Source of the DNA: Methylobacterium sp. J-030
GTDB taxonomy: Bacteria; Pseudomonadota; Alphaproteobacteria; Rhizobiales; Beijerinckiaceae
Assembly (NCBI RefSeq): GCF_022829545.1
Contig: NZ_JAKSYM010000303.1
Span: forward strand, 1 to 52,755
Length of the DNA stretch: 52,755 bases
Direction: 5' to 3'
Below, in pieces: positions 44,481-52,755 of this stretch (position 1 is the stretch's first letter; each line of letters starts with the position of its first letter). Made by a program: the position numbers and the translations under genes. The notes under the pieces were generated by a model, which ran no database searches, was not told the origin of the DNA, and saw only the letters and a program-made list of their open reading frames with translations.

Positions 44481-44855
44481 ATGACGCGCCTGATCGCCGC
44501 CCTCCTGATCCTCGCCAACGCCGTTCCGGCCCTCGCCCTTCCGCGGGGGGTGCCGGCACCCGACCGCTACGACGGGACGTGGAGCGTGGAGATCATCACC
44601 GATGCGGGGACCTGCGACCGGGCCTACCGCTACCCGGTTCGCATCGAGCACGGGGTCGCGCGCTTCATCGGGACAGCGTTCACGATCCAGGGAAGCGTCG
44701 CCGGAAACGGGAGTGTCCGCGGCTCCATCTCCAACGGCACCGCGACCGCGAATGTGCGCGGGCGCCTGGCGCGGGACGGGTCCGGCGCCGGAACCTGGGT
44801 CGCCTCCGGGGCGCTCGACTGCCGCGGGCACTGGAACGCCGAGCGCCGCGGCTGA
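44481..44855 (+). CDS. Secreted protein of unknown function
   Basis: A 124-residue protein with a signal peptide (MTRLIAALLILANAVPALAL). The mature domain begins after a short Pro-rich linker with DRYDGTWSVEIITDAGTCDR. It has repeating Gly/Ser/Asn beta strands (GSVAGNGSVRGSISNGTATA) and ends with CRGHWNAERRG. Two cysteines could pair. The pattern fits a small beta-barrel or beta-sandwich periplasmic protein seen often in Hyphomicrobiales, function unknown. The start at 44481 is chosen because the signal peptide begins there. Confidence 0.7.
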   Translation: MTRLIAALLILANAVPALALPRGVPAPDRYDGTWSVEIITDAGTCDRAYRYPVRIEHGVARFIGTAFTIQGSVAGNGSVRGSISNGTATANVRGRLARDGSGAGTWVASGALDCRGHWNAERRG

Positions 44856-44990
44856 GGCTGCGACAGTGCGTCATGGAACGATCACGCGCCCGCCCGAGAA
44901 TGGGCCCAGTCCATGCGTCGCCAGCCCCGTTCCCGACGCAATCATGAGGGAATGCTGAACACGGTTCGGATACCCGACGAGGCCGCCCGT

Positions 44991-45437
44991 ATGAAAACAT
45001 CGATCCTCGCGTCCCTCTGCGTCGTCCTGCTCGTCTCGACGGCGCAGGCGCGACCGCATCGGCATCCCGCCGTTCCGACGGTGAATCAGGCCGAGGCCGA
45101 GACGGTCCTGGCTCCGCTCCGGCAGGCGGCCACCGCGTGCTTCGCCGACACGGTGCTGTCGAACCCCAAGGCCACCGCCGAGGCGCGCGCCGGCCGCTGG
45201 TACGAGGCCGTGGGCATCACCGGCTTCCTCTGCCGCCCGGAGGTCGCCGCGATGATCCAGGCGCATGATCGGATCTACGGGCCGAAGACCGGCGAGCGCT
45301 ACTTCAAGGGCGCCTACGCCAAGCACCTGGACCAGCAGCTCGCCGAGCGGCTTCAGCCGATGCTGACCCACAAGACCGTCGCCAGTGCCGAGCCGCCGGC
45401 CGAGAAGTCCGTCGAGGATAGCGCCGCAGGCAACTGA
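44991..45437 (+). CDS. Secreted protein of unknown function
   Basis: A 148-residue protein beginning MKTSILASLCVVLLVSTAQA, a signal peptide cleaved near residue 20. The mature part starts RPHRHPAVPTVN and is helical, with two cysteines (TACFADTV, GFLCRPEV) that may form a disulfide. No family is recognised. The next gene, a GST, begins 31 nt later and could be co-transcribed. Confidence 0.6.
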   Translation: MKTSILASLCVVLLVSTAQARPHRHPAVPTVNQAEAETVLAPLRQAATACFADTVLSNPKATAEARAGRWYEAVGITGFLCRPEVAAMIQAHDRIYGPKTGERYFKGAYAKHLDQQLAERLQPMLTHKTVASAEPPAEKSVEDSAAGN

Positions 45438-45468
45438 GCCGGCACCGCGGGCCGGGGACCAGCCGGCG

Positions 45469-46188
45469 ATGCCCTACGAGCTTCACTACTGGCCGATGAT
45501 CCAGGGGCGCGGCGAGTTCGTCCGCCTCGCCCTGGAGGAGGCCGGCGCCGATTATATCGACGTCGCCCGCCGGGACGACGACGCGGGCGGGATCGGCCCG
45601 ATGCTCGACCGCCTGTCGGATCCGGCAAACCCGCGCCCACCCTTCGCGCCGCCGTTCCTGCGCGACGGCGATCTGGTCATCGGGCAGGGCGCCGCGATCC
45701 TGCTTCATCTCGGCCCGCGCCTGGGGCTCGCCGGCACCGGCGACCGGGACCGGATCTGGACGCATCAACTCCAGCTCACGATCGCGGACGCCGTGGACGA
45801 GGTGCACGACACCCACCACCCGCTCGGTGTCGACCTGTACTATGAGGACCAGAAGCCTGAGGCTCTGCGCCGGGCCGCCGGGTTCAAGACCGGCCGGATC
45901 CCGAAATTTCTCGGCTATTTCGAGCGCGTCCTCACGGCCAACGGCGGCGCGCGGCTTGTCGGAATGGAGCTGACCTACGCGGACCTGTCGCTGTTCCAAC
46001 TGGTCGACGGGTTGCTTTACGCCTTCCCGAAGGCCACCGCGGCCGCTTTGCAGGCCACGCCCCATGTGGAGCGCCTGCACGATTCCACGGCGCGGCGCCC
46101 GCGGATCGCGGCCTATCTGGCGAGCGAGCGGCGGGTCCCGTTCAACGAGGACGGGATCTTTCGGCACTATCCCGAACTCGACAGTTAG
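45469..46188 (+). CDS. Glutathione S-transferase family protein
   Basis: A 239-residue GST. The N-terminal thioredoxin-like half has MPYELHYWPMIQGRGEFVRL, with Tyr in the sigma/nu-like position, and a GQGAAILLHLG segment for glutathione binding. The C-terminal helical half has the LVGMELTYADLSLFQLVDGL motif (N-capping box). The arrangement resembles the prostaglandin-D-synthase-like or YfcG-like GSTs. Probable detoxification; substrate unknown. Confidence 0.85.
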   Translation: MPYELHYWPMIQGRGEFVRLALEEAGADYIDVARRDDDAGGIGPMLDRLSDPANPRPPFAPPFLRDGDLVIGQGAAILLHLGPRLGLAGTGDRDRIWTHQLQLTIADAVDEVHDTHHPLGVDLYYEDQKPEALRRAAGFKTGRIPKFLGYFERVLTANGGARLVGMELTYADLSLFQLVDGLLYAFPKATAAALQATPHVERLHDSTARRPRIAAYLASERRVPFNEDGIFRHYPELDS

Positions 46189-46239
46189 CGGGTCTTCTCA
46201 AACTCTTTGCAGGAGCGGGCGGACCAGATGCGCCACGCG

Positions 46240-46322
46240 CCCTCCCCCCTATGCGGGAAAAGTCGCGACGGGAGTGGAAGCCCGCACCGCCGCGCTGCCC
46301 CTCTCCCGCAGAGCAGGGAGGG
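46240..46322. repeat. Imperfect GC-rich inverted repeat
   Basis: Arm 46240-46262 (CCCTCCCCCCTATGCGGG...) is an imperfect inverted copy of arm 46300-46322. Its start resembles the arms of the element inside cobG, suggesting one repeat family. It occupies most of the gap between the GST and ybaB. Confidence 0.5.
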
Positions 46323-46368
46323 AGAAGCCCGCCCGCTTGCCCCCTATACGTGACAGAACCGGCTCCGC

Positions 46369-46692
46369 TCAGAACGGCAGCTTCATCCCGGGCGGCAGGG
46401 GCAGGCCCTTGGTCAGCTCGGCCATATGCTCCTGCATCGTCGCCTCGGCCTTGCCGCGGGCATCATTGCAGGCGGCGACGATGAGGTCTTCGAGGATCTC
46501 GCGCTCGTCGGCCACCATCAGCGACGGATCGATGATGATCCCCTTCATCTGGCCCTTGGCGGTCATGGTGACCTGAACCGAGCCGCCGCCGGAAGCGCCG
46601 GTCACCTCGATCTGGTCCAGCTCGGCCTGCAGGTTGGCCATCTTCTCCTGCATGGCCTGGGCCTGCTTCATGATGCCCATCAGGTCACGCAT
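46369..46692 (-). CDS. YbaB/EbfC family nucleoid-associated protein
   Basis: A 107-residue DNA-binding protein (MRDLMGIMKQAQAMQEKMAN) with the YbaB helix-strand-helix fold. MTAKGQMKGIIIDPSLM is the central beta block and LEDLIVAACNDARGKAE the family helix signature. It binds DNA broadly, coating the nucleoid. It lies 77 nt after dnaX on the same strand, as in most bacteria, but recR does not follow. The ATG at 46692 follows AGGAGAGAT. Confidence 0.94.
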   Translation of the reverse strand: MRDLMGIMKQAQAMQEKMANLQAELDQIEVTGASGGGSVQVTMTAKGQMKGIIIDPSLMVADEREILEDLIVAACNDARGKAEATMQEHMAELTKGLPLPPGMKLPF

Positions 46693-46769
46693 GCGGATCT
46701 CTCCTGAATTCGTCGTCTGCTGATCTGGGTACGCCGCGGCCGGGGTGCCACGAGGCGCCGGGCCGGGCT

Positions 46770-48614
46770 TCAGGGATCGTCGTCTCCGACCTCTTCCACC
46801 CGGGCGGCGTCGCCTTCGCCGAGAATCTCCTGCTCGGCCGTCGGCAGCGCCTCGGCGGCGGTCTCGCGCACGTCGACGATCTCGGCCCCGGGAAAGCGCG
46901 TCAGAACCTCGCGCACGAACGGATCGGCGGCGGCGTTCTCCCGGCGGGTCACGTCCACGGCCCGGGCCGCGGCATCGCGGGTCGGCGCGCCCTCCTCCTT
47001 CGACAGGACGACGGACCAGCGCCGCCCGGTCCAGCGCTCGATCGCGGCCGCGACGTCGGTGGCGAGGCTCGGCCGGCCGCCCTGGGCGAGGCGAAACTCG
47101 ATCCGCCCCTCCTCGAACCGCACCAGATGGACGTCCCGCTCCAGGGCCGTCCGCAGCAGGATGTCCCGGTTGGCATCCGCCAGGGCGATCAGATCCTCGA
47201 ACCGCCCGAGCCGCGGCGTCGGCGGCGCGGCGGGCGCAGCCAACGCGACCGGGGCAGCGACGGGGACAGGCTCGGCGGGACTCGTCCGGGGCGCCGCCGC
47301 TAAAGCCGCCGAGCCTCCGCCGCGCAGATCCGGGATCGGCGGCAGCGCGGGACGCGCCGCCGGTGCCGGATCGTCGGCGGGCGCCGTGGCGGCCTCGGCC
47401 TTGAGCTGGCGCAGGGCCTCGTCCGGGGTCGGCAAATCGGCCGCGTAGGCGAGGCGCACGATCGCCATCTCGGCCGCCGCCAGCGGGCGCGGCGCCGCCT
47501 GGACCTCGGGAATCGCCTTGAGCAGGATCTGCCACGCCCGCGACAGGGCGCGGATCGAGAGCTTCTCCGCGAACTGGCCGCCGCGGACGCGCTCGGTCTC
47601 GCTCAGCGTCGGGTCCTGAGCGGTCTCGGGCACCGCCTTCAGGCGGGTCACGAGATGCGTGAAGGCCGCCAGATCCGAGAGCACCACCGACGGGTCGGCG
47701 CCCGCATCGTACTGCGCCCGCAACTCCGCGAAGGCGGCCGGAACGGAGCCGCGCATCACCGCCTCGAACAGGTCGAGGATCCGGGCGCGGTCGGCGAGCC
47801 CCAGCATGTCGCGCACGCTCTGCGCGGTGACGGAGCCGGCCCCGTGCGCGATCGCCTGATCGAGCAGCGAGAGCGCGTCGCGCACCGAACCCTCGGCGGC
47901 GCGCACGATCGCGCCCAGGGCCTCGTCCTCGGCCGCAACATCCTCCGCGGCGCAGACCTTCGCGAGGTGGGCGTGGAGCACCGGCGCCTCGACCCGGCGC
48001 AGGTCGAACCGCTGGCAGCGCGACAGGATCGTCACCGGGACCTTGCGGATCTCCGTGGTGGCGAACACGAACTTGGCGTGGGGCGGCGGCTCCTCCAGCG
48101 TCTTCAGGAAGGCGTTGAACGCCTTCTCGGAGAGCATGTGGACCTCGTCGACGATGTAGACCTTGTAGCGCGCCGAGACCGGCCCGTAGCGGATGCCGTC
48201 GATGATCGCCCGCACGTCGTCGATGCCGGTATGCGAGGCGGCATCCATCTCCAGCACGTCCATGTGCCGGGATTCCATGATGGCCGCGCAGTGGATCCCG
48301 AGCTCGGGCATCGACACGGTCGGGCCGGTCCCGGGCTGGCCGGCGCGGGCGTAGTTGAGACCGCGGGCCAGGATGCGCGCCGTCGTGGTCTTGCCGACGC
48401 CGCGCACGCCGGTGAGCATCCAGGCCTGCGGGATGCGGTTGGCCGCGAACCCGTTGGCGAGGGTGCGCACCATCGCCTCCTGGCCGATCAGGTCGCCGAA
48501 ATGGGTGGGGCGGTACTTGCGCGCGAGCACCCGGTAGGGCGTCGCCGCGACCGGGGGGGCCGGAAACCCGGGCAGGCCCGGCTCGTCGTCAGGCGTGCCG
48601 GTCGAAGCGTCCAT
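46770..48614 (-). CDS. dnaX: DNA polymerase III subunit gamma/tau (DnaX)
   Basis: DnaX is the AAA+ clamp-loader ATPase that also joins polymerase cores and helicase. The 614-residue protein has Walker A GVRGVGKTT (69-77), Walker B-region VYIVDEVHMLSEKAFNAFLK, and the sensor-1 region VFATTEIRKVPVTILSRCQR. The usual Cys4 zinc module is mostly missing: only one Cys remains in the region before MESRHMDVLEMDAASHTG, which is common in alphaproteobacteria. The C-terminal third is Ala/Pro-rich followed by tau domain V-like sequence. No obvious A-rich slippery site for a gamma frameshift was seen. It follows the 4.5S RNA gene. Confidence 0.95.
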   Translation of the reverse strand: MDASTGTPDDEPGLPGFPAPPVAATPYRVLARKYRPTHFGDLIGQEAMVRTLANGFAANRIPQAWMLTGVRGVGKTTTARILARGLNYARAGQPGTGPTVSMPELGIHCAAIMESRHMDVLEMDAASHTGIDDVRAIIDGIRYGPVSARYKVYIVDEVHMLSEKAFNAFLKTLEEPPPHAKFVFATTEIRKVPVTILSRCQRFDLRRVEAPVLHAHLAKVCAAEDVAAEDEALGAIVRAAEGSVRDALSLLDQAIAHGAGSVTAQSVRDMLGLADRARILDLFEAVMRGSVPAAFAELRAQYDAGADPSVVLSDLAAFTHLVTRLKAVPETAQDPTLSETERVRGGQFAEKLSIRALSRAWQILLKAIPEVQAAPRPLAAAEMAIVRLAYAADLPTPDEALRQLKAEAATAPADDPAPAARPALPPIPDLRGGGSAALAAAPRTSPAEPVPVAAPVALAAPAAPPTPRLGRFEDLIALADANRDILLRTALERDVHLVRFEEGRIEFRLAQGGRPSLATDVAAAIERWTGRRWSVVLSKEEGAPTRDAAARAVDVTRRENAAADPFVREVLTRFPGAEIVDVRETAAEALPTAEQEILGEGDAARVEEVGDDDP

Positions 48615-48659
48615 GCCGGGTCGGGATCGGGCTGCCGCGCGTTCGGAAATGAGGTGGGA

Positions 48660-48757
48660 GGCTGGACGAAGACCCGCTCGGTCTCGTTAGGGCTGCTTCC
48701 TTCCGGACCTGACCCGGTTGGCGAGTGAAACGTCCCTCGCCAACCCCCCGCCGGCTA
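48660..48757 (-). ncRNA. ffs: Signal recognition particle 4.5S RNA
   Basis: The minus strand contains GGTCAGGTCCGGAAGGAAGC, the universally conserved SRP RNA tip that binds Ffh. It is followed by AGCCCTAACGAG, which pairs with the CTCG segment on the 5' side. Ends are approximate. Position just upstream of dnaX is the usual alphaproteobacterial order. The RNA guides co-translational membrane insertion with Ffh. Confidence 0.92.
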
Positions 48758-48790
48758 TATGGCCGGGCCGTTCGCCGAACGCAAGCGCCG

Positions 48791-49051
48791 CTATTCAGCC
48801 TTGCGCTTCACGATCGCCAGGGTCTTGGGATCGAGCTTCAGGTCGAACGTCTTGCCGTTCGCATCGATGGCGTCGTCGACTTCGATCACCCCGTCGTCGA
48901 ACTCGATCTCCTTCCACTGGGTGAATCCCTCCTGCTTGAGCATGGCCTCGACCTTGGCCTGCTGATCGGGGGGCAGCTTCTCGTCGGCCCGGGCGGCGAT
49001 GCTCAGACCGACAAGGATCGTGAGAGCGAGAAAGGGCGCGGCGCGACGCAT
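48791..49051 (-). CDS. PepSY-domain secreted protein
   Basis: An 86-residue protein with signal peptide MRRAAPFLALTILVGLSIAA cleaved near ARA. The remaining 60 residues form one PepSY-type domain: QAKVEAMLKQEGFTQWKEIE, then a beta hairpin and TFDLKLDPKTLAIVKRKAE. Single-PepSY proteins are periplasmic and of unclear role, possibly protease inhibitors. The start at 49051 is preferred to 49153, which would place Arg/Lys-rich residues before the signal peptide. Confidence 0.8.
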   Translation of the reverse strand: MRRAAPFLALTILVGLSIAARADEKLPPDQQAKVEAMLKQEGFTQWKEIEFDDGVIEVDDAIDANGKTFDLKLDPKTLAIVKRKAE

Positions 49052-49194
49052 GGGCGTTCTCCATCTGAAGAAGTGTCGGCTTTGAACAGGAATGCCGCCG
49101 TCCCGTTCCGCCTGGCCGAGCATCCTCTTGAGCGCCTTGCGATTCTCCCGCACAGCTTGGCCGGCCCGCCCCGGGCAACAAGGATTCCTGAGAG

Positions 49195-50729
<1,535 letters not shown>

Positions 50730-50733
<4 letters not shown>

Positions 50734-52481
50734 GCGCGGGTCCGTCCGGCGATCTCGCGGTCACGATCGGCCAGCACAGCGCCGCCGGCCGCAAGCCCGA
50801 GAACCAGGACTTCCACGGGTCCCTCGTGCCGGCACAGCCGGCGCTCGGCCTCAAAGGCATCGCGGTGGCGCTCGCGGACGGGATCAGCAGCAGCGCGGCC
50901 GGCGCGGCGGCGAGCGAGACCGCGGTCAAGAGCGTCCTGAGCGACTACTACGCCACCCCCGACACGTGGTCGGTGAAGAATGCCGCGCAGCGGGTGATCG
51001 CGGCGGCCGATTCCTGGCTCTACGCCCAGACCCGGCGCGGCATCGATCCGACCGACGCCGACCGGGGCTACGTCACCACCTTCGATGCCCTGATCCTGAA
51101 GGCGCGCACCGCCCATCTCTTCCACGTCGGCGACGGCCGGATCTGGCGCGTATCCGGGCGTTCCCTGGAGCAGCTCACCGAGGATCACCGCGTGGTGGTC
51201 TCGGCGGCGGAATCCTATCTCGGCCGGGCGCTCGGCGTGACCGGCCGTGCGGAGATCGATTACCAGAGCCTCGCGATCGCGGCCGGCGACATCTTCGTGC
51301 TCACCACGGACGGCGTCCACGAGCATGTCCGCCCCCGGGAGATCGTGGCCGCGATCCTGGCTGCGGACGACCTCGACGCGGCGGCCCGGGCGATCGTCGC
51401 GGCGGCGCTCGCGGCCGGCAGCCCGGACAACCTGACGATCCAGATCGTCCGAATCGAGGCCGTGCCGGAGGGCGAGGCCGCCGATCTGCTCGGGGATGTC
51501 GACGGGCTCGATTCCGCGCCGCTCCTCGACCCGCCGGCCGAGTTCGACGGCTACCGGCTGCTGCGGATCCTCCATTCCGGCCCGCGCAGCCGCGTCTATC
51601 TCGCGGTCGAGATGGAGACCGGGGCGCGAGTCGCTCTGAAGGTGCTCTCCCTCGATCTGCGCGACGACCCCGCCCAGCGCAAGCGCTTCGCTCTGGAGGA
51701 GTGGATCGCCCGGCGGATCGACAACCCGCACGTGCTGAAGGCCCAGCCGCCAGCGCGGCGGCGCAGCCATCTCTACACGGTGATGCGCTACGTCGACGGC
51801 CAGAGCCTGACCCAGTGGATGCGCGACCACGCCGCGCCCGAGTTGGAAACCGTGCGCGGCCTCGTGGAGCAGATCGCCCGGGGCGTGCAGGCGCTCCACC
51901 GGCGGGAAATGGTCCATCAGGATCTGCGGCCCGACAACGTCCTGATCGACATGAGCGGGACCGTTCAGGTCATCGATTTCGGCGCCACCAAGGTCGCGGG
52001 CGTCATCGAGGGCGATCCGCGGATCGATCCCGCCGAGATTTTGGGTACCGTGCAGTACACCGCGCCGGAATGCTTCCTCGGAGTGCCCTCGACGGCCGCT
52101 TCCGACGTGTTTTCGGTCGGCGTCATCGCCTATCAGATGCTGACAGGGCGGCTGCCCTACGGCGATGCCGTTCCGCGGGCACGCACCCCGGCGGCACAGC
52201 GCAGGCTTCGCTACGTCTCGGCGCTCCACGTGCGGCCGCTGCTCCCGGTCTGGGTCGACGGTGCGCTCCGGCAGGCCGTCCATCCGGATCCGCTCAAGCG
52301 CTACAAGACGCTCTCGGAATTCGTCCACGACCTGCGGTATCCAAACCCAGCCTTCACCGATAGCCACCGTCCGGCCCTGCTTGAGCGCGACCCGCTCCTG
52401 TTCTGGCGGCTTCTATCGCTGGTGTTGGGGATCATCGCTCTGACGCTGGCGGGCCTCCTGATCGCGCACCCGCCGCGGTGA
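50730..52481 (+). CDS. Fused PP2C phosphatase and Ser/Thr protein kinase with C-terminal membrane anchor
   Basis: A 583-residue protein. Residues about 8-245 are a PP2C phosphatase with the metal Asp motifs ENQDFHG, ALADGISSS, HVGDGRIWRV, LTTDGVHEH and GSPDNLTIQ. Residues about 270-510 are a Hanks-type kinase with the Lys in ARVALKVLSL, the catalytic loop HQDLRPDNVLI (HRD changed to HQD) and IDFGATKVAG for DFG. A transmembrane helix fills about 558-578, so the enzyme is cytoplasmic and tail-anchored. The only sensible start is TTG at 50730 in a TTGA overlap with comM. Substrates are unknown. Confidence 0.9.
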
Positions 52482-52626
52482 GCTGACTTCCCCCTCCCCC
52501 TTGCGGCTACTCTTACTACGTCACGAAAGCCTCGATCCCTACGCTTTCAAGGTGCTGTGCGGAGATCCGACGCTGTTGCCGCGCGCCGCTTCGGCACCGG
52601 CCCTCGTATCTCGAACGCGGCCCTTT

Positions 52627-52755
52627 CCCGGGCGCATGCAGCGAAAGCGGAATGCGACCCGGGATCCAGCGCACAGCCTCGCGAAGCATCCGTCTGAAAC
52701 AAGCTGTGCCGCTGACGCGGCGCTTCGTGTGCTGGGTCCCAGATCAGGTTCCGCT
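52627..52755. repeat. Dispersed repeat, copy B
   Basis: 52627-52670 (CCCGGGCGCATG...) is the inverted copy of 42297-42341; 52733-52755 is the inverted copy of 42396-42418; 52709-52741 matches 42274-42306 directly. It extends to or beyond the window end. The sequence from 52482 to 52626 shows no gene. Confidence 0.75.

Noticed and set aside
46770..48614. Possible programmed frameshift in dnaX to make gamma
   Set aside because: No A-rich slippery heptamer with a downstream hairpin could be found.
46770..48614. Loss of DnaX zinc-binding cysteines as a defect
   Set aside because: Many alphaproteobacterial DnaX proteins have the same reduced module, so it is a lineage trait.

Overview
This window is very GC-rich chromosomal DNA from an alphaproteobacterium, most likely a Methylobacterium/Methylorubrum-type member of the Hyphomicrobiales. 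That placement is inferred from gene content: FlbT/FlaF flagellin regulators, a C-terminally anchored CheZ, aerobic-type (Cob) cobalamin enzymes, CbtAB cobalt transport, a methylmalonyl-CoA mutase small subunit, an FzlA-like GST, and a 4.5S RNA-dnaX-ybaB block. No tRNA, rRNA, CRISPR array, transposase or phage gene was seen.

Layout. 1-6.5 kb: outer-membrane protein end, DUF2076 protein, L,D-transpeptidase, cheZ, then uvrC-pgsA-moaD. 6.5-11.3 kb: a loose region with two decayed genes (a DMT-type permease and selD), convergent flbT/flaF, small secreted or membrane proteins, a metallophosphoesterase and a CcdA-like protein. 11.4-17.1 kb: exopolysaccharide genes (two glycosyltransferases, a Wzz/GumC-type protein, a WecG/TagA-type transferase). 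17.4-18.4 kb: a DUF4424 protein on the minus strand. 18.6-32.8 kb: a cobalamin riboswitch followed by cbtB-cbtA-DUF1636-cobW-cobN-cobG-cobH-cobI-cobJ-(cobK inverted)-cobL-cobE-cobM-cobB, nearly all joined by 1-8 nt overlaps. 32.9-36 kb: an XRE regulator, a heme-monooxygenase-like protein and the EPS-priming glycosylphosphotransferase. 36-38.5 kb: zur divergent from a small ORF-znuC-znuB. 38.5-42.3 kb: an NAD-dependent epimerase-type protein, queG and an fzlA-like GST on the minus strand, uppP on the plus strand. 42.5-46.2 kb: methylmalonyl-CoA mutase small subunit, two secreted proteins and a GST. 46.4-48.8 kb: ybaB, dnaX and 4.5S RNA (minus). 48.8-52.5 kb: PepSY protein, comM and a fused PP2C phosphatase/Ser-Thr kinase.

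How the genes fit together. The riboswitch very probably senses adenosylcobalamin and controls cobalt import plus ring contraction, methylation, reduction, amidation and cobalt insertion. The methylmalonyl-CoA mutase subunit 10 kb away is a B12 consumer. WcaJ-like priming enzyme, glycosyltransferases, Wzz and WecG plausibly make one surface polysaccharide although they sit in two blocks; UppP recycles the same lipid carrier.

The most notable oddities are: a GC-rich palindromic element of about 225 bp carried in frame inside cobG; a queG reading frame whose conserved N-terminus has no ATG, GTG or TTG start and seems to begin at a CTG in a 4-nt CTGA overlap; the decayed selD; cobK inverted inside the cob operon; and an inverted pair of dispersed repeats near 42.3 and 52.6 kb. 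I found no convincing wholly new system. The kinase/phosphatase fusion and the DUF1636 gene in the B12 operon are the best candidates for under-described function.
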